A stretch of 64,000 nt of DNA. It comes from Pleurodeles waltl (lineage: Eukaryota; Chordata; Amphibia; Caudata; Salamandridae). Location: positions 170,795,272 to 170,859,271 of the forward strand of contig NC_090450.1 of the NCBI RefSeq assembly GCF_031143425.1, read 5' to 3'. The translations under genes and the position numbers were made by a program. Each line of letters opens with the position of its first letter. Position 1 is the stretch's first letter. The notes beneath the pieces are model-generated. The model had not been told where the DNA came from, ran no database searches, and saw only the letters and a program-made list of their open reading frames with translations. This document shows, in pieces, positions 1 to 12,259 of this stretch.

Positions 1-263
1 CTACTAAAGGTATTTTCTGCCCTCCTTGGGGCAGATAGGCCTATTTTCTTAGTAGGCCCATCTGCCCCATGGCAGAATCCACTTAGGCACCAATTTCTAA
101 ATGTTTGATGGTGGGGTGTTTGTCAACTGATGAAGTATTTGCATTTGTGATAAAAAATGTTTTCCTCCTTTTTTTTCTAGTTCAAAGCTTTTGCTTTATT
201 TGCTCTGGCTCCTTGCGGTGTTGGCGGTGGTTGACCTGCGGTTTGCATTGTTGCATGTTTTAG

Positions 264-430
264 GTAAGTAAAAACAATTGACTCCAAAGGAGTATTGTTG
301 CCATGCATGAATGACATGTTTGTAGGGGCTGTACTAAATGCAGGATTGTGTGTGAAATTGTCCTTAGATTTTTGCACAATGATATTTGTTTTGTCTTATT
401 TCTAATTTGCTTTTCTTTCTTTCTTTTTAG
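264..430 (+). other. Putative 5' intron of the piggyBac transposase transcript
   Basis: A consensus donor (tttaggtaagt, GT at 264-265) is followed by a pyrimidine-rich acceptor (ttctttctttctttttag, AG at 429-430). A second acceptor-like site (cctttttttttctag) ends at 180, so 181-263 could be a short untranslated exon. The translation start at 619 lies downstream. This is read from splice consensus only. Confidence 0.4.
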
Positions 431-618
431 TGGGATATCATTGGTGATTGCTGTGTCTGTGCAGAGTAGTTGCTGGTGATTCAAGCTTTTTCAGGCAAGT
501 GAGCGGTATAGTTTTTGAGTTTATAACTCTTACTAATAAAGCTACACTTTATTACTTATCTTACACATTGCTGGTTGTTGGTGGTGAATTTGTCCAGTTA
601 ATTTTAGTAGGAAAGATC

Positions 619-2407
619 ATGGCTAGCCGCAGGATGACCGCTCAGCAGGTGGTTGGTACGCTTTTTAAATCATTGTCTGATCATGATTATGAGACGGACT
701 CTGCATCTGAGGCAGAGGAGGAAGTGAGAGATTCTGGCAGTGATGTTTCTGTTGGAGAGGAATCTTCTGATGAGGAAGCCACACTCAGTGCAGATGAAGG
801 GCCTGTTTTAGAGGAGGACACTGATGTGCCATTAGTGCAGCAACCTGGGGCTGAAAGGTTTCCCGTTATAAGACCTGATCTCTGGGTTGCCCCAAACATG
901 GAGCAGCCAGAGTTGCCTGCCTGGTCTCCCGGGGTGTAGCGCCAATACAGAGATCTTTTTGCCTGTCAATTTCTTTGAGTTATTCATGGATGATGTGTTT
1001 TTGGAAGAGATTGTTGAGCAGACTGATTTGTATGCGGAGCAGCATTTGAGGGACAACGCTGCTAGACTTAGGCCACACTCTAGAGCTGCCCAGTGGATTC
1101 CCACAAATTTGGAGGAGATAAAAAAGTTTTTGGGTTTGACTTTTTGGATGGGGTTGATAAGGAAGCCGTCACTGGCTTCTTATTGGTCTACTAGTCCCTT
1201 GATGGCAACAGCTATATTTCCTGCGACCATGAGTCGTAATCGGTATTTGCTTCTTCTTAGGATGCTGCATTTTGTTGACAATGCATTAGCCTTGCCACAA
1301 GATCACCCAGATTCTGACTGTCTTTTTAAGATTAGGCCTGTCCTTGATCATTTTGTAGATCGGTTTTCGGAGGTCTATGTTCCAGGCAAAGAGATAAGTG
1401 TGTACGCGTCTTTGGTCCTCTTCAAGGGTCGTTTGGTTTTTAGGCAGTACATTCCTAGCAAAAGGGCACAATATGGAATTAAATTGTATATGCTGTCTGA
1501 AAGTAGTACAGGATATGTGTATAGTTTCCGTGTCTACACTGGTAGGGATTCCAATATTGACCCCCTTGGTTGTCCTTCCACTTTTGGAGCCACTGAGAAA
1601 ATTGTGTGGGATCTTGGTAGACGACTGTTCAACAAAGGTCACCATTTGTATGTAGATAACTTCTACACTGGAGTGCAGTTGTTCAAGGAATTGTTTAAAG
1701 TGGACACTGTTGCTTGTGGCACAATTCGTTGTAACCGGAAAGGCTATCCAAGGGAGCTTGTTTGTAAAAAACTTGAGAGGGGACAGTGCTGTGCCTTGCG
1801 GAATGATGAGCTGCTAGCTTTGAAATTTTCAGACAAGAGGGATGTCTACATGCTAAGTACCATCCATGATGAGAGTACTTCCCCCGTGACTGTTTGGGGC
1901 CAGGTTGCTGAAGTGCACAAACTTGTGTGCATTTTAGATTATAATAAGCACATGGGAGGTGTAGATAGAGTTGATCAGAGGTTGGAACCTTATACTGCTA
2001 TTCGTAAGTCTTATGTTTGGTATAAGAAGTTAGCAATTCACCTCTTCCACTTAGCAACATTTAATGCTTTTATTGTGTTTAGGGATAGGTCTCCAGAGTC
2101 AAAGATGACATTTGTGAAATTTCAGGAGTCCGTGATAGAGAGCCATATTGTGGTGGAACAGGCCAGAGTTCCTAGAGAAGCAGTGGTGGAGGATGTGGCT
2201 AGATTGAAAGATCGCCACTTTGCTGAGCACATTCCTCCCACACCCAAAAAAGACTTTCCAGCTAAGAAATGTAGAGTGTGTTTTCGAAGAGGTATCCGGA
2301 GGGAGACTCGAATGAACTGCCCAGATTGCCCTTCAAAGCCTGGGCTGTGTGTGGGTGGTTGTTTTAAGAATTACCACACCCAGAAGAATTACTGGGAACA
2401 ACCATGA
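619..2407 (+). pseudogene. piggyBac transposase, frameshifted and catalytically impaired
   Basis: Would code for a ~595-aa DDD transposase that excises and reinserts the element at TTAA. The first frame starts at ATG 619 (MASRRMTAQQ), carries the acidic N-terminus typical of piggyBac proteins and stops at 939. The rest, from about 925 to 2407, is in the next frame, so one frameshift lies near 915-935. In the second frame the first catalytic block reads SVYASLVLFKGR: codon 1403-1405 encodes Tyr where the family has Asp. The second (LYVDNFYTG) and third (MGGVDRVDQ) aspartate blocks are intact. The C-terminus keeps the Cys-rich zinc-binding region (CRVC, CPDC, C-x3-C). A poly(A) signal candidate AATAAA lies at 2546-2551. 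The frameshift plus the lost Asp make an active enzyme unlikely. Confidence 0.9.
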
Positions 2408-2559
2408 GTGTAAACTCATGTCTGTTTTGTATTTTCATGTGTTCAGTTTCATGGTTAGCATTTCTGTCATGTACTTAGTTAGAGCTTTTGTGTTTGTAGT
2501 TTTGTAATTATTTCTACATAGTTAGGGGTTCCTCTGTTTAAAAAAAATAAAAAAATGAT

Positions 2560-3256
2560 GCCATTGTGTGTGGAGTGGGGCTTAGCTGAGGGTGTACATA
2601 GTGTACATATTGACTTGCTGTTGGCTACTGCAACACACTGCCAGCCAAACACCAGTCCACACACTCCCATCAGCTGGTATGATTGTTGTATCAGGCATGT
2701 GGGCGTATGTAAGTGATGGGCCCTTGAGTGGCGCTGTCTGTCGATGTGAGTGTTGTAATGTGCTGGGCCCGTGGCTGGCGGTGTGAATGGTCTTGTGCAT
2801 GTCATGTATGAAAGGTGTGTGAAAGGACTGTAAAGCGGTTGGTGCCTTGTCACGGCGAGCTGTGAGTCATTGGTTCAGTTTTTTGCCTTTCAGTTATTAA
2901 CAGTGCATTTCATTTTTGTGAAATCTCTTGTTAATAAAATTTGATCCACTGAACCATCACTCACCCTCGTGCCAAATCCAACCAGTATGTATGGTAAAAA
3001 TGACAAAACCTGCTCTGCTGTAATCAGGCGTCGCAGCACACCTGTGACACGCAAGGTGCCTCGGGTGGGACCCCGATGATGAAGCATGCCACCAACTTGG
3101 TTGGTGGGTGAGGGGTCTTTTTCACATAACCTAAGTGCGTTTCTTTTCACAATTTTAGTGTTTGGCACATCACAGACGTATGTGGACACATCAAAATGAT
3201 ATATTACAAAACTACCTGTGTTTGGGGGGGAGGGGGCACCTATGTTTTTGGTCCTG
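2560..3256. other. Non-coding spacer of the piggyBac element
   Basis: No open frame of note. It lies between the transposase 3' end and the tandem array. It includes a mixed low-complexity stretch with AATAAA at about 2932-2937 and a G-run near 3225. Confidence 0.5.
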
Positions 3257-3565
3257 GGTGCGGCCTTCATCTAAGGAAACCTACCAAACCCAGACATTTT
3301 TTAAAACTAGACACCCCAAGGAGTCCAGGGAGGTGTGGCTTGCGTGGATCCCCCAACATTTTCTTACCCAGACTCCTCTGTAAACCTCAAAATTTGCTTA
3401 AAAAAGCATATTTTCCTGACTTTTCTTAGTAGGATCACTGCTCCAGCACAAAATTCCTACTCCCCAGTGTTCCCCTCAGTCTCCCAAGTAAAATGACACC
3501 TCACTTATGTGGGTCCCCAAAGCAGAGTCAGCCTAAAGGTGTATAAAAGAAGAATATGTCCTTAT
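3257..3565 (-). repeat. Inverted first copy of the ~382-bp piggyBac internal repeat
   Basis: Read on the minus strand, this stretch matches the downstream direct units. Examples are aaggaaacctaccaaaccca near 3276 against tttggtaggtttccctagg in the units, and agtaaaatgacacctcactt near 3488 against aagtgaggtatcatttttat. It is more diverged than the direct copies. Its opposite orientation next to the direct array creates a large inverted repeat. Confidence 0.75.
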
Positions 3566-6357
3566 AAACTCGCTGGGCTATCCCTTCTATCTCTACAAGT
3601 TTTGGGCCTTATTCTGTTGCAGGCACCTGGGCCACCCACACAAGTGAGGTATCATTTTTACTGGGAGACTTGGGGGAACGCTGGGTGGAAGGAAATTTGT
3701 GGCTCCTCTCCGATTCTAGAACCTTCTGTCACCGAAATGTGAGGAAAATGTGTTTTTTTAGCCAAATTTTGAGGTTTGCAAAGGATTCTGGGTAACAGAA
3801 CCTGGTCAGAGCCCCACAAGTCACCCCATCTTGGATTCCCCTAGGTGTCTAGTTTTCAAAAATGCACAGGTTTGGTAGGTTTCCCTAGGTGGTGGCTGAG
3901 CTAGAGGCCAAAATCTACAGGTAGGCACTTTGCAAAAAACACCTCTTTTTTCTTTCAAAAAATGGGATGTGTCCACGTTGCGCTTTGGGGCATTTCCTGT
4001 TGCGGGCGCTAGGCCTACCCACACAAGTGAGGTATAATTTTTATCGGAAGACGTGGGGGAACGCTCGGTGGAAGGGAATTTGTGGCTCCTCTCAGATTCC
4101 AGAACTTTCTGTCACCATAATGTGAGGAAAATGTGTTTTTTTAGCCAAATTTTGAGGTTTGCAAAGGATTCTGGGTAACAGAACCTGGTCAGAGCCCCAC
4201 AAGTCACCCCATCTTGGATTCCCCTAGGTCTCTAGTTTTAAAAAATGCACAGGTTTGGTAGGTTTCCCTAGGTGCTGGCTGAGCTAGAGGCCAAAATCTA
4301 CAGGTAGGCACTTTGCAAAAAACAGCTCTGTTTTCTTTAAAAAAATGGGATGTGTCCACGTTGCGCTTTGGGGCATTTCCTGTCGCGGGCGCTAGGCCTA
4401 CCCACACAAGTGAGGTATCATTTTTATCGGGAGACTTAGGGGAACGCTGGGTGGAAGGAAATTTGTGCCTCCTCTCAGATTCCAGAACTTTCTGTCACCG
4501 AAATGTCAGGAAAAAGTATTTTTTAGCCAAATTTTGAGGTTTGCAAAGGATTCTGGGTAACAGAACCTGGTCAAAACCCCACAAGTCACCCCATCTTGGA
4601 TTACCCTAGGTCTCTAGTTTTCAAAAATGCGCAGGTTTGGTAGGTTTCCCTAGGTGCCGGCTGAGCTAGAGGCCAAAATCTACAGGTAGGCACTATGCAA
4701 AAAGCAGCTCTGTTTTCTGTCAAAAAATGGGATGTGTCCACGTTGTGTTTTGGGGCATTTCCTGTCGCGGGCGCTAGGCCTACCCACACAAGTGAGGTAT
4801 CATTTTTATCGGGAGACTTGGGGGAACGCTGGGTGGAAGGAAATTAGTGCCTCCTCTCAGATTCCAGAACTTTCTGTCACCGAAATGTGAGGAAAATTTG
4901 TTTTTTTAGCCAAATTTTGAGGTTTGCAAAGGATTCTGGGTAACAGAACCTGGCCAGAGCCCCACAAGTCACCCCATCTTGGATTCCCCTAGGTCTCTAG
5001 TTTTAAAAAATGCACAGGTTTGGTAGGTTTCCCTAGGTGCCGGCTGAGCTAGAGGCCAAAATCTACAGGTAGTCACTTTGCAAAAAATAGCTCTGTTTTC
5101 TGTGAAAAAATGTGATGTGTCCACGTTGTGTTTTGGGGCATTTCCTGTCGCGGGCGCTAGGCCTACCCACACAAGTGAGGTACCATTTTTATCGGGAGAC
5201 TTGGGGGAACGCTGGGTGGACGGAAATTTGTGGCTCCTCTCAGATTCCAGAACTTTCTGTCACCGAAATGTCAGGAAAAAGTATTTTTTAGCTAAATTTT
5301 GAGATTTGCAAAGGATTCTGGGTAACAGAACCTGGTCAGAGCCCCACAAGTCACCCCATCTTGGATTCCCCTAGGTCTCTAGTTTTCAAAAATGCACAGG
5401 TTTGGTAGGTATCCCTAGGTGCCGGCTGAGCTAGAGGCCAAAATCGCAGGTAGGCACTTTGCAAAAAACATCTCTGTTTTTTGTGAAAAAATGTGATGTG
5501 TCCACGTTGTGTTTTGGGGCATATCCTGTCGCGGGCGCTAGGCCTACCCACACAAATGACGTACCTTTTTTATCGGGAGACTTGGGGGAACGCTGGGTGG
5601 AAGGAAATTTGTGGCTCCTCTCAGATTCCAAAACTTTCTGTCACCGAAATGACAGGAAAAAGTGTTTTTTTGCCAAATTTTGAGGTTTGCAAAGGATTCT
5701 GGGTAACAGAACCTGGTCAGAGCCCCACAAGTCACCCCATCTTGGATTCCCCTAGGTGTCTAGTTTTCAAAAATGCGCCGGTTTGTTAGGTTTCCCTAGG
5801 TGCCGGCTGAGCTAGAGGCCAAAATCCACAGCTAGGCACTTAGTAAAAAACAGCTCTGTTTTATTTCTGAAAATGTGATGTGTCCATGTCGTGTTTTGGG
5901 GCATATCCTGTCGCGGGCGCTAGGCCTACCCACACAAGTGAGGTACCATTTTTATCGGGAGACTTGGGAGAACGCTGGGTGGAAGGAAATTTGTGGTTCC
6001 TCTCGGATTCCAGAACTTTCTGTCACTGAAAGGACAGGAAAAAGTGTTTTTTTTGCCAAATTTTGAGGTTTGCAAAGGATTCTGGGTAACAGAACCTGGT
6101 CAGAGCCCCACAAGTCACCCCATCTTGGATTCCCCTAGGTGTCTAGTTTTCAAAAATGCACAGGTTTGGTAGGCTTCCCTAGGTGGTGGCTGAGCTAGAG
6201 GCCAAAATCCACAGCTAGGCACTTTGTAAAAAATCAGCTCTTTTTTCTTTCTGAAAATGTGATGTGTCCACATTGTATTTTGAGGCATATCCTGCCGCGT
6301 GCGCTAGGCCTACCCACACAAGTGAGGTATCATTTTTATCAGGAGACTTGGGGGAAC
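3566..6357 (+). repeat. Tandem array, ~382-bp unit, about seven copies
   Basis: The landmark gccccacaagtcacccc recurs at 3811, 4194, 4576, 4959, 5341, 5722 and 6105, giving spacings of 383, 382, 383, 382, 381 and 383 bp. Each unit also carries tttgcaaaggattctgggta and ggcgctaggcctacccacac. Copies look roughly 90% or more alike. The last copy breaks off near 6357 at gggggaacatag. Short open frames in the units are repeated in every copy and are not believable genes. The array lies inside the piggyBac element, between the transposase and the right terminus. Confidence 0.92.
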
Positions 6358-7426
6358 ATAGAATAGCAAAACAAGTGTTATTGCCCCCTTGTCTTTCTCT
6401 ACATTTTTTCCTTCCAAATGTAAGACAGTGTGTAAAAAAGACGTCTATTTGAGAAATGCCCTGTAATTCACATGCTAGTATGGGCACCCCGGAATTCAGA
6501 GATGTGCAAATAACCACTGCTCCTCAACACCTTATCTTATGTCCATTTTGGAAATACAAAGGTTTTCTTGATAGCTATTTTTTACTCTTTATATTTCAGC
6601 AAATTAATTGCTGTATACCCGGTATAGAATGAAAACCCACTACAGGGTGCAGGTCATTTATTGGCTCTGGGTACCTAGAGTTCTTGATGAACTTACAAGC
6701 CCTATATATCCCGGCAACCAGAAGAGTCCAGCAGACATAACGGTATATTGCTTTAAAAAATCTGACATTGCAGGAAAAAGTTACAGAGTAAAACGTAGAG
6801 AAAAATTGCAGATTTTTTCACCTCAATTTCAATATTTTTTTTTTCTAGTTGTTATTTTCTGTAGGAAACCCTTGTAGGATCTACACAGATTACCCCTTGC
6901 TGAATTCAGAATTTTGTCTACTTTTCAGAAATGTTGCGGTTTCTGGGATCCAGCATTGGTTTCATGCCCATTTCTGTCACTGACTGGCAGGAGGCTGAAA
7001 GCACAAAAAATCATAAAAATGGGGTATGTCCCAGTAAAATGCCAATATTGTGTTGAAAAATTGGGTTTTCTGATTCAAGTCTGCCTGTTCCTGAAAGCTG
7101 GGAAGCTGGTGATTTTAGCACAGCAAACCCTTTGTTGATGCCATTTTCACGGAAAAAACCACAAGCCTTCTTCTGCAGCCCCTTTTTCCCATTTTTTTGA
7201 AAAAAACAAAATTTTCACTGTATTTTGGCTAATTTCTTGGCCTCCTTCTGGGGAGCCCACAAAGTCTGGGTACCTCTAGAATCCCTAGGATGCTGGAAAA
7301 AAAGGACGCAGATTTGGCGTGGGTAGCTTATGTGAACAAAAAGTTATGAGGGCCTAAGCGCAAACTGCCCCAAATAGCCAAAAAAAGGCTCGGCACAGGA
7401 GGGGGAAAGGCCTGGCAGCGAAGGGG
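6358..7426 (+). other. Right subterminal region of the piggyBac element
   Basis: AT-rich sequence without a coding frame, ending in a purine-rich stretch (gaaaggcctggcagcgaagg) directly before the terminal TTAA at 7427-7430. Regions of this kind hold transposase binding sites in piggyBac elements; none can be defined here. Confidence 0.6.
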
Positions 7427-7430
7427 TTAA

Positions 7431-10400
7431 AACCATCTTCACCCATAGACTGCCCTTTTTACGCTTCTCCTTATGAGGGAAGTGTTCCTATGTCCCTTAG
7501 TCGAGTTTAGACTGATGGCGTTTTGACTGATGTCCTGAAGACGAAGACTAATCCTGTGTGCTGACCTAATCCTTGGAGGGTTTTTATGACAATGCAATCT
7601 GTAATTTGTCTGTTTGCTTTTCCTTTCTAGGTACCAACTGCTCATTTGATAGAGACCATAGCTAGATGTTTTCCAAATTGGTTTTCTAAATTATTTTGTA
7701 TGAAGCCCAACATGCTGATGCTAATCAGTGGTTAGGACAGGAGTTCACTTAGACTGACGCAAATAGACAAATGACTGACATTAGGCTATGCTGAATTGAC
7801 ACGATTATGACATTTGCTATATTCTGATCTATGATTACGCCGTGCTATGTTCTGATGTTTGTGATTCTTGCATTTATGAAATCTTATCACAGTTGCCATA
7901 CCGTGACTATGCTATTATGCTTTTTGATATTGAGATTAACTCTTTTGCTCGTAGATTGTAATCAATAGGGAATAAAATTCATAAAACTCTATTAGAAAGT
8001 GTGGTTATTCATGGCTGAAAGGCCATGGTTGCGTCGACAAATTGATTAATGTCTTTAACCAAAGTAAAGTGCATTGTAGTGGTAAACATTGATGACATTA
8101 TTGATATATTGCTTGATATATTGATCAGTTATCTCGTCCTATGGTGTCTCTCCACTGGGTCACAAGATTCATTGGCCTAAAACGAGTCCTAATGTGTAGT
8201 AAATTAACATAAAAGGACGCGTTAACAAGTGTATCCAGGCAGATGAATGTGAAAGGTGAAGGGCGACTTGAATTATGAGTACGGATTCTTTTTATGGCCA
8301 CTCGCATAGAACCATTTTATGGATTTAGAGCTTATGACTGTATTTTATGGAGGTTGTCCTTGACACTAGGTCATGGAAAGAGATCACTTACAGGTGTTGA
8401 AATGGTAGCTGGGAGCTAGAACAAATGAATATGAAAATAGGAATAGTTACACGAATACTGGATGCAGTTTCCCTTAGGGGGTCTTACAATGCTACAATAA
8501 AGGCCTAATACACCAAGCTATTGCAAACAACGATTCAGCATGCATTTCGTGGGATACTCTTAACTGGCAGGACCTCCATCTGTGAGCAAGGTGAAGGCCC
8601 TCAAAAGATTAGGTTTAGGGTACCGTCTAAGTGGTAAGTGCCCCAGGGATAAAATGGGTTGCTCTCTGTGACACAGATGGCAAAAATCAAAGTTCTTAAA
8701 GTGTCTTTGCAGCAACAGCAATGTGCATGGTGTCCGATGCAGGCAACATGTCATGGCAAAGAGGTTTGGCCTGGAAGCAGAAACTGGAGCTCCCAGGCTG
8801 TAGGTGATTACAGCAGCTAGCAAACCAGTGCAAGTTAAGGAAGTTCCATTCCACCGCAGACACACTTTAAACCAGTGCTTAATTTGTAAATTAAAGAAAA
8901 GAAATAGTGCAGGTGGCCAAACGTTTTCTGAGGAGGCTTCTACCCACTTCCCCCACTAGTCTGCCAGCTTCCACTACTGGCTTTGTCCACTCACACGACT
9001 GGTGGTGGCGGGTGCAATATCTGATTTGAATTGCAGCAAAACAGAAAAGCTTATTACACCATATTCCTAAAATAGGTTTTGTGGGGATATCCCAGGAGAT
9101 TGTATTTTGAATAGTGTCATGTAAATTTGGTACAAAACTAAAGCATTCATTAAGCAGGTTCACCCAGACTAAGATATATAGGAAAAAAGGTACAATTTTC
9201 AGCAATCTCTTCAAAACATTTCTTTTGTCAAATAGGAAGGTCCCCTGCGTTGATTGGGGAGCATGTGCCCCTGCCTCGAAAACACCAAAGCAAGCTGTAT
9301 CTTTTTGACTCTTGCCTCAGCACAAGTGGCCATCTTGTAGGTGCCATGGAGGCACTTTTGTTACAAGGATTGAGACCCAAAGCCGGGCTGTGTGTTTGAC
9401 AAGGCACACTTTGTACACCCTCATTTTGGATGAGCGTGACTACTGTCAGCTCATCCAGATGTAGAGGTCTGGCAGCTGTGACAGCAGTAGTATTCTAGAA
9501 GCAGGACATCCTTTTTACCTGTCACCTGGTAGAGAGGGTGGCCTGTTGGCCTCCACCAGTTTTTAAATTGGCATGCCAGTCCCCTACAAATATGTCCTTC
9601 ACCCATCAATGTGCTACATGGATGTCATATTACTTGGGTATGTAGAGGATGTGTGTGGCACAAACGTGGCTATAACTACACTGGGTTTCATTTCATGTTC
9701 CCTCATTCTAGTGTACCTAAAATGGATATTGGACAGATCTTTTGTAGTGGGTTAGACTGAAGAGCATTATTGAAAGCATTGAGGGCCCATTTAGGCTAGG
9801 GAGTGCTCTAGAAGAGTGGTGACCAAGAAACTCTTTCAGCTCCAGGCTTTGGGATTACAGCTACCAAGTGCCACGCCAGGTGCGACACAACAACCTAGGG
9901 AAAGTTCACCAGTCTGCCAGTAGGGGCTGCCTAGACCTGTATAGGGGTTTGCTTTGAGATCTGCTTTGAAAGTACTGACAGACTGCTAAGGAGGGCATTG
10001 CAGGTGCTTTGCATAAGGAAGGCACTATTCAGAAGGAAAGGGGATGCTAATAAGCTGGGGTAAGACCAATCAACACCACTACTGCAACACAGGGAAAGAC
10101 TTGCACTATTGTGCTAAGGGTGAAGTCTGTTCTCACAGTGTAGGGTTCTGGGCTCCGAACCCCAATCATTTAGATACCCAAGTTTTTACCTTGGTAGTCC
10201 CACTCCACAGTTCTGTTGATATGGAGCTAAAGACCCCACCGCTTCCCTTAAACTCATCAAATTAGCAGAGTACTAATTTTCATCATCAAATAGTAACTGG
10301 AACCACTCAATAATTGAGTTCTAGAACAGGAAATTAGTTTTAGGTATTTATTTCAAGAAGTATTTTATAAAAGGCATTACAGAAAAGTAGAATAATGACA

Positions 10401-11340
10401 TGAAGACTCCGGTACAGAATACAAACCAGAATATTAATCCATACTCTGGCATTAGTAACTTTCTAACATAATAAGTGTCAGGCTCACAAAGAGAACTAAC
10501 AACATACTAGGGTCTCAGTCAGATTGGACAGAGCCTCAGGAGGACACCGAGAAGCTGCCCCTAATCTTTCAAAACCAGGGATCTTTATACACATAGCATG
10601 CATAAATAATTAGTAAATTCAGCATGGCATGATCATGTGTAGTTCACTTTGTACAAATCAGAAGAAACTGTGTCACAATTAAAACACCTAACACTAATCC
10701 ATTTCAACTGCTCTTTGAGGATGTCAATATACAGTATGCCTCCTACAGGTCTACATTGGAACTTCAAGCAGAAGTCCTTCAAAATGATGCATAGGGAAGA
10801 TGATGAAAGTTACCTTCTCAATAAACTCTTTATAAGTAGGAGCATCACTGATTCCCTACACTTTGTAGTCCATGGAGACTGTGAGAAGAGAAGGCTTTAG
10901 ACGGACCACTGATTGGGAGGGGAAATGAGCAGGAACAGAATAAACAAAACATCGAAAACTTTCTCCATTTTTAATAAAATGATGGGTCACTGAAAAATGT
11001 GAAATAACTAAACTAGGTTCAAACACACCTCTGAACCATATATTCTTGTTGTTTCAAGTGCCAATCAGAAAAGCCTCCATGCTTTGATTATTTGTAAATA
11101 ATCACTAAGATTTCTAAGTAACTTTATTAATCAGCCACTAGTTAGTGGATGTCTTCATCTTCTTTAGCAATCGGACCCTTTCATCCATCATGTGCAATTG
11201 TTGGCAGACTCTTGTGAGAAACTGGTTTGTTGGTTATGGTGTTAATCTGTGTCAGGATGAACCACAAAAGTCACTAGATTTACCTGGTTTTAACCCTCTG
11301 GTAACCTGGCACAAAAGAAGTCAGGCTTAAATTAAAGGCA
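7431..11340. other. Unassigned intergenic DNA
   Basis: No gene or complete element recognised. At 8876 the sequence cagtgcttaatttgtaaa resembles a hAT-type terminus like that of the MITE at 25513, but no matching right end or target duplication was found. Poly(A)-signal-like AATAAA occurs near 7971. Reading frames are short and without family motifs. Confidence 0.5.
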
Positions 11341-11344
11341 ATGT

Positions 11345-11445
11345 GTAAACTATTCTTGCAGCACACAAAGAGTAATAAAGTGAAAACACAAGACAAGAAA
11401 AATCCCACACCAATTTAGAAAAGTAGAGTACATTTTAATAAAGTA
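11345..11445 (+). repeat. Dispersed repeat fragment, second copy at 50.97 kb
   Basis: The block containing taataaagtgaaaacaca, followed by acaagaaaaatcccacacca and atttagaaaa, recurs at 50978-51030 with few differences. In the second place it sits at the head of a longer LTR-like repeat, so this is probably a fragment of the same family. Confidence 0.7.
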
Positions 11446-11893
11446 TTTGATGGAGGGGCTGTCCGAGGGCGAGGTGCTGGACAAAGTCAAGGTGAAGATT
11501 TCTACATTCAAACTTAGGGGCATATTTATGAAAGTCTTGCCCTGCTGTTGCTCCAAAAGTTTGACGCATCGGCAGTGCAAGCACTACTCCAAATCTGTGA
11601 GACGAAGCATTTGCCCAAATGTGTTGTTTTTTAAAGATTTGCACTGGACAAAAGTTGTGCCTCACAGAAATGTAAATATTCAATGTAGGTGTTTCCCAGC
11701 AAAATATCACAGAAAACTAACCCAGTGGTATTTATGGGTATGGTAATGTGTGATGCATTGTATGGAATGCATCACACAAAGCCTGAAATGCACCAAAATG
11801 TCTACCCATCTGTAACCCAGGCATGGGAAATGATGGAGTGGATGTGGTACAAAAACCTGAACACCCAAAAACACTGGCAAGCTCAGCTACGTC

Positions 11894-12250
11894 ATTGAGG
11901 TAGTGATTCTGCAGCTCTGTGTCACAAGGAGACCACCACATAGGCAGCGAAGGAGGAGGGAGCATGTGTTCAGTCAGTTCATCTCCCTCATGAGCCTCAA
12001 GGAGGATGAGGTGAAACAATTTGATAGCCTCAAAAGAGCGTCCATCATAGAACTTCTTCAGAAGATTGAGCCAAGTCTGCTGCCACCAACTGCCCGGCCA
12101 ACCAACTGTGCTCCACATGCTGGCCTCTGGTTCATTCCAGGTCAAAACAGCAAGAGTGGCAGGAATATCCCAACCCTTTTCTGCCTTCTTGCCTTCTCTC
12201 CTGGATGTCATTCGCCTCACACCCCAGTACCTGCTGAATAGTTTAGGAAT
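11894..12250 (+). pseudogene. Harbinger (HARBI1-like) transposase N-terminal fragment
   Basis: Two plus-strand frames together match the conserved N-terminal half of Harbinger transposases. In the first (to about 12090) FSQFISLMSLKEDEVKQFD leads to IIELLQKIEPSLLPPTAR. In the second (about 12108-12245) LASGSFQVKTARVAGISQP is followed by LDVIRLTPQY. The same blocks are present in the transposase at 38.7 kb (IQELCAQLEPDL, FASGSFQTTVAISSGMSQP). The frame change comes with a gap of several expected residues between PPTAR and LASGSF, so a small deletion is likely. The catalytic DDE part is missing. The longer minus-strand open frame across this region is a shadow. The host element may begin near 11518 (ggggcatatttatg), but no right end was found. 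Confidence 0.72.
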
Positions 12251-12259
12251 GCAAAACAT

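Larger units (their letters stand above)
1..7426 (+). mobile_element. piggyBac-family DNA transposon, left end outside window
   Basis: The right end is seen directly: the sequence ggcagcgaaggggttaa ends in the TTAA at 7427-7430, the target site used by piggyBac elements, and in reverse it reads CCCCTTCGCTGCC, a terminus of the expected type. The transposase gene (619-2407) reads towards this end. Between them lie an A-rich 3' region, a spacer and a ~382-bp tandem array. The left terminal repeat is not in the window, so the full length is unknown. Positions 1-180 hold an imperfect inverted repeat (ggggcagat near 29 against atctgcccc near 60) and look like internal 5' element sequence. Family assignment is firm; the exact span is inferred from the right end and gene orientation. 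Confidence 0.85.

Noticed and set aside
3566..6357. Repeated short open frames (about 67-74 codons) in the 382-bp units
   Set aside because: The same frames recur in each repeat on both strands without domain motifs or initiation context.
8560..8865. Minus-strand open frame of 101 codons
   Set aside because: No motif, no splice or start context, no second copy in the window.
11732..12259. Minus-strand open frame of 175 codons
   Set aside because: Antisense to the Harbinger transposase fragment, whose motifs are on the plus strand.
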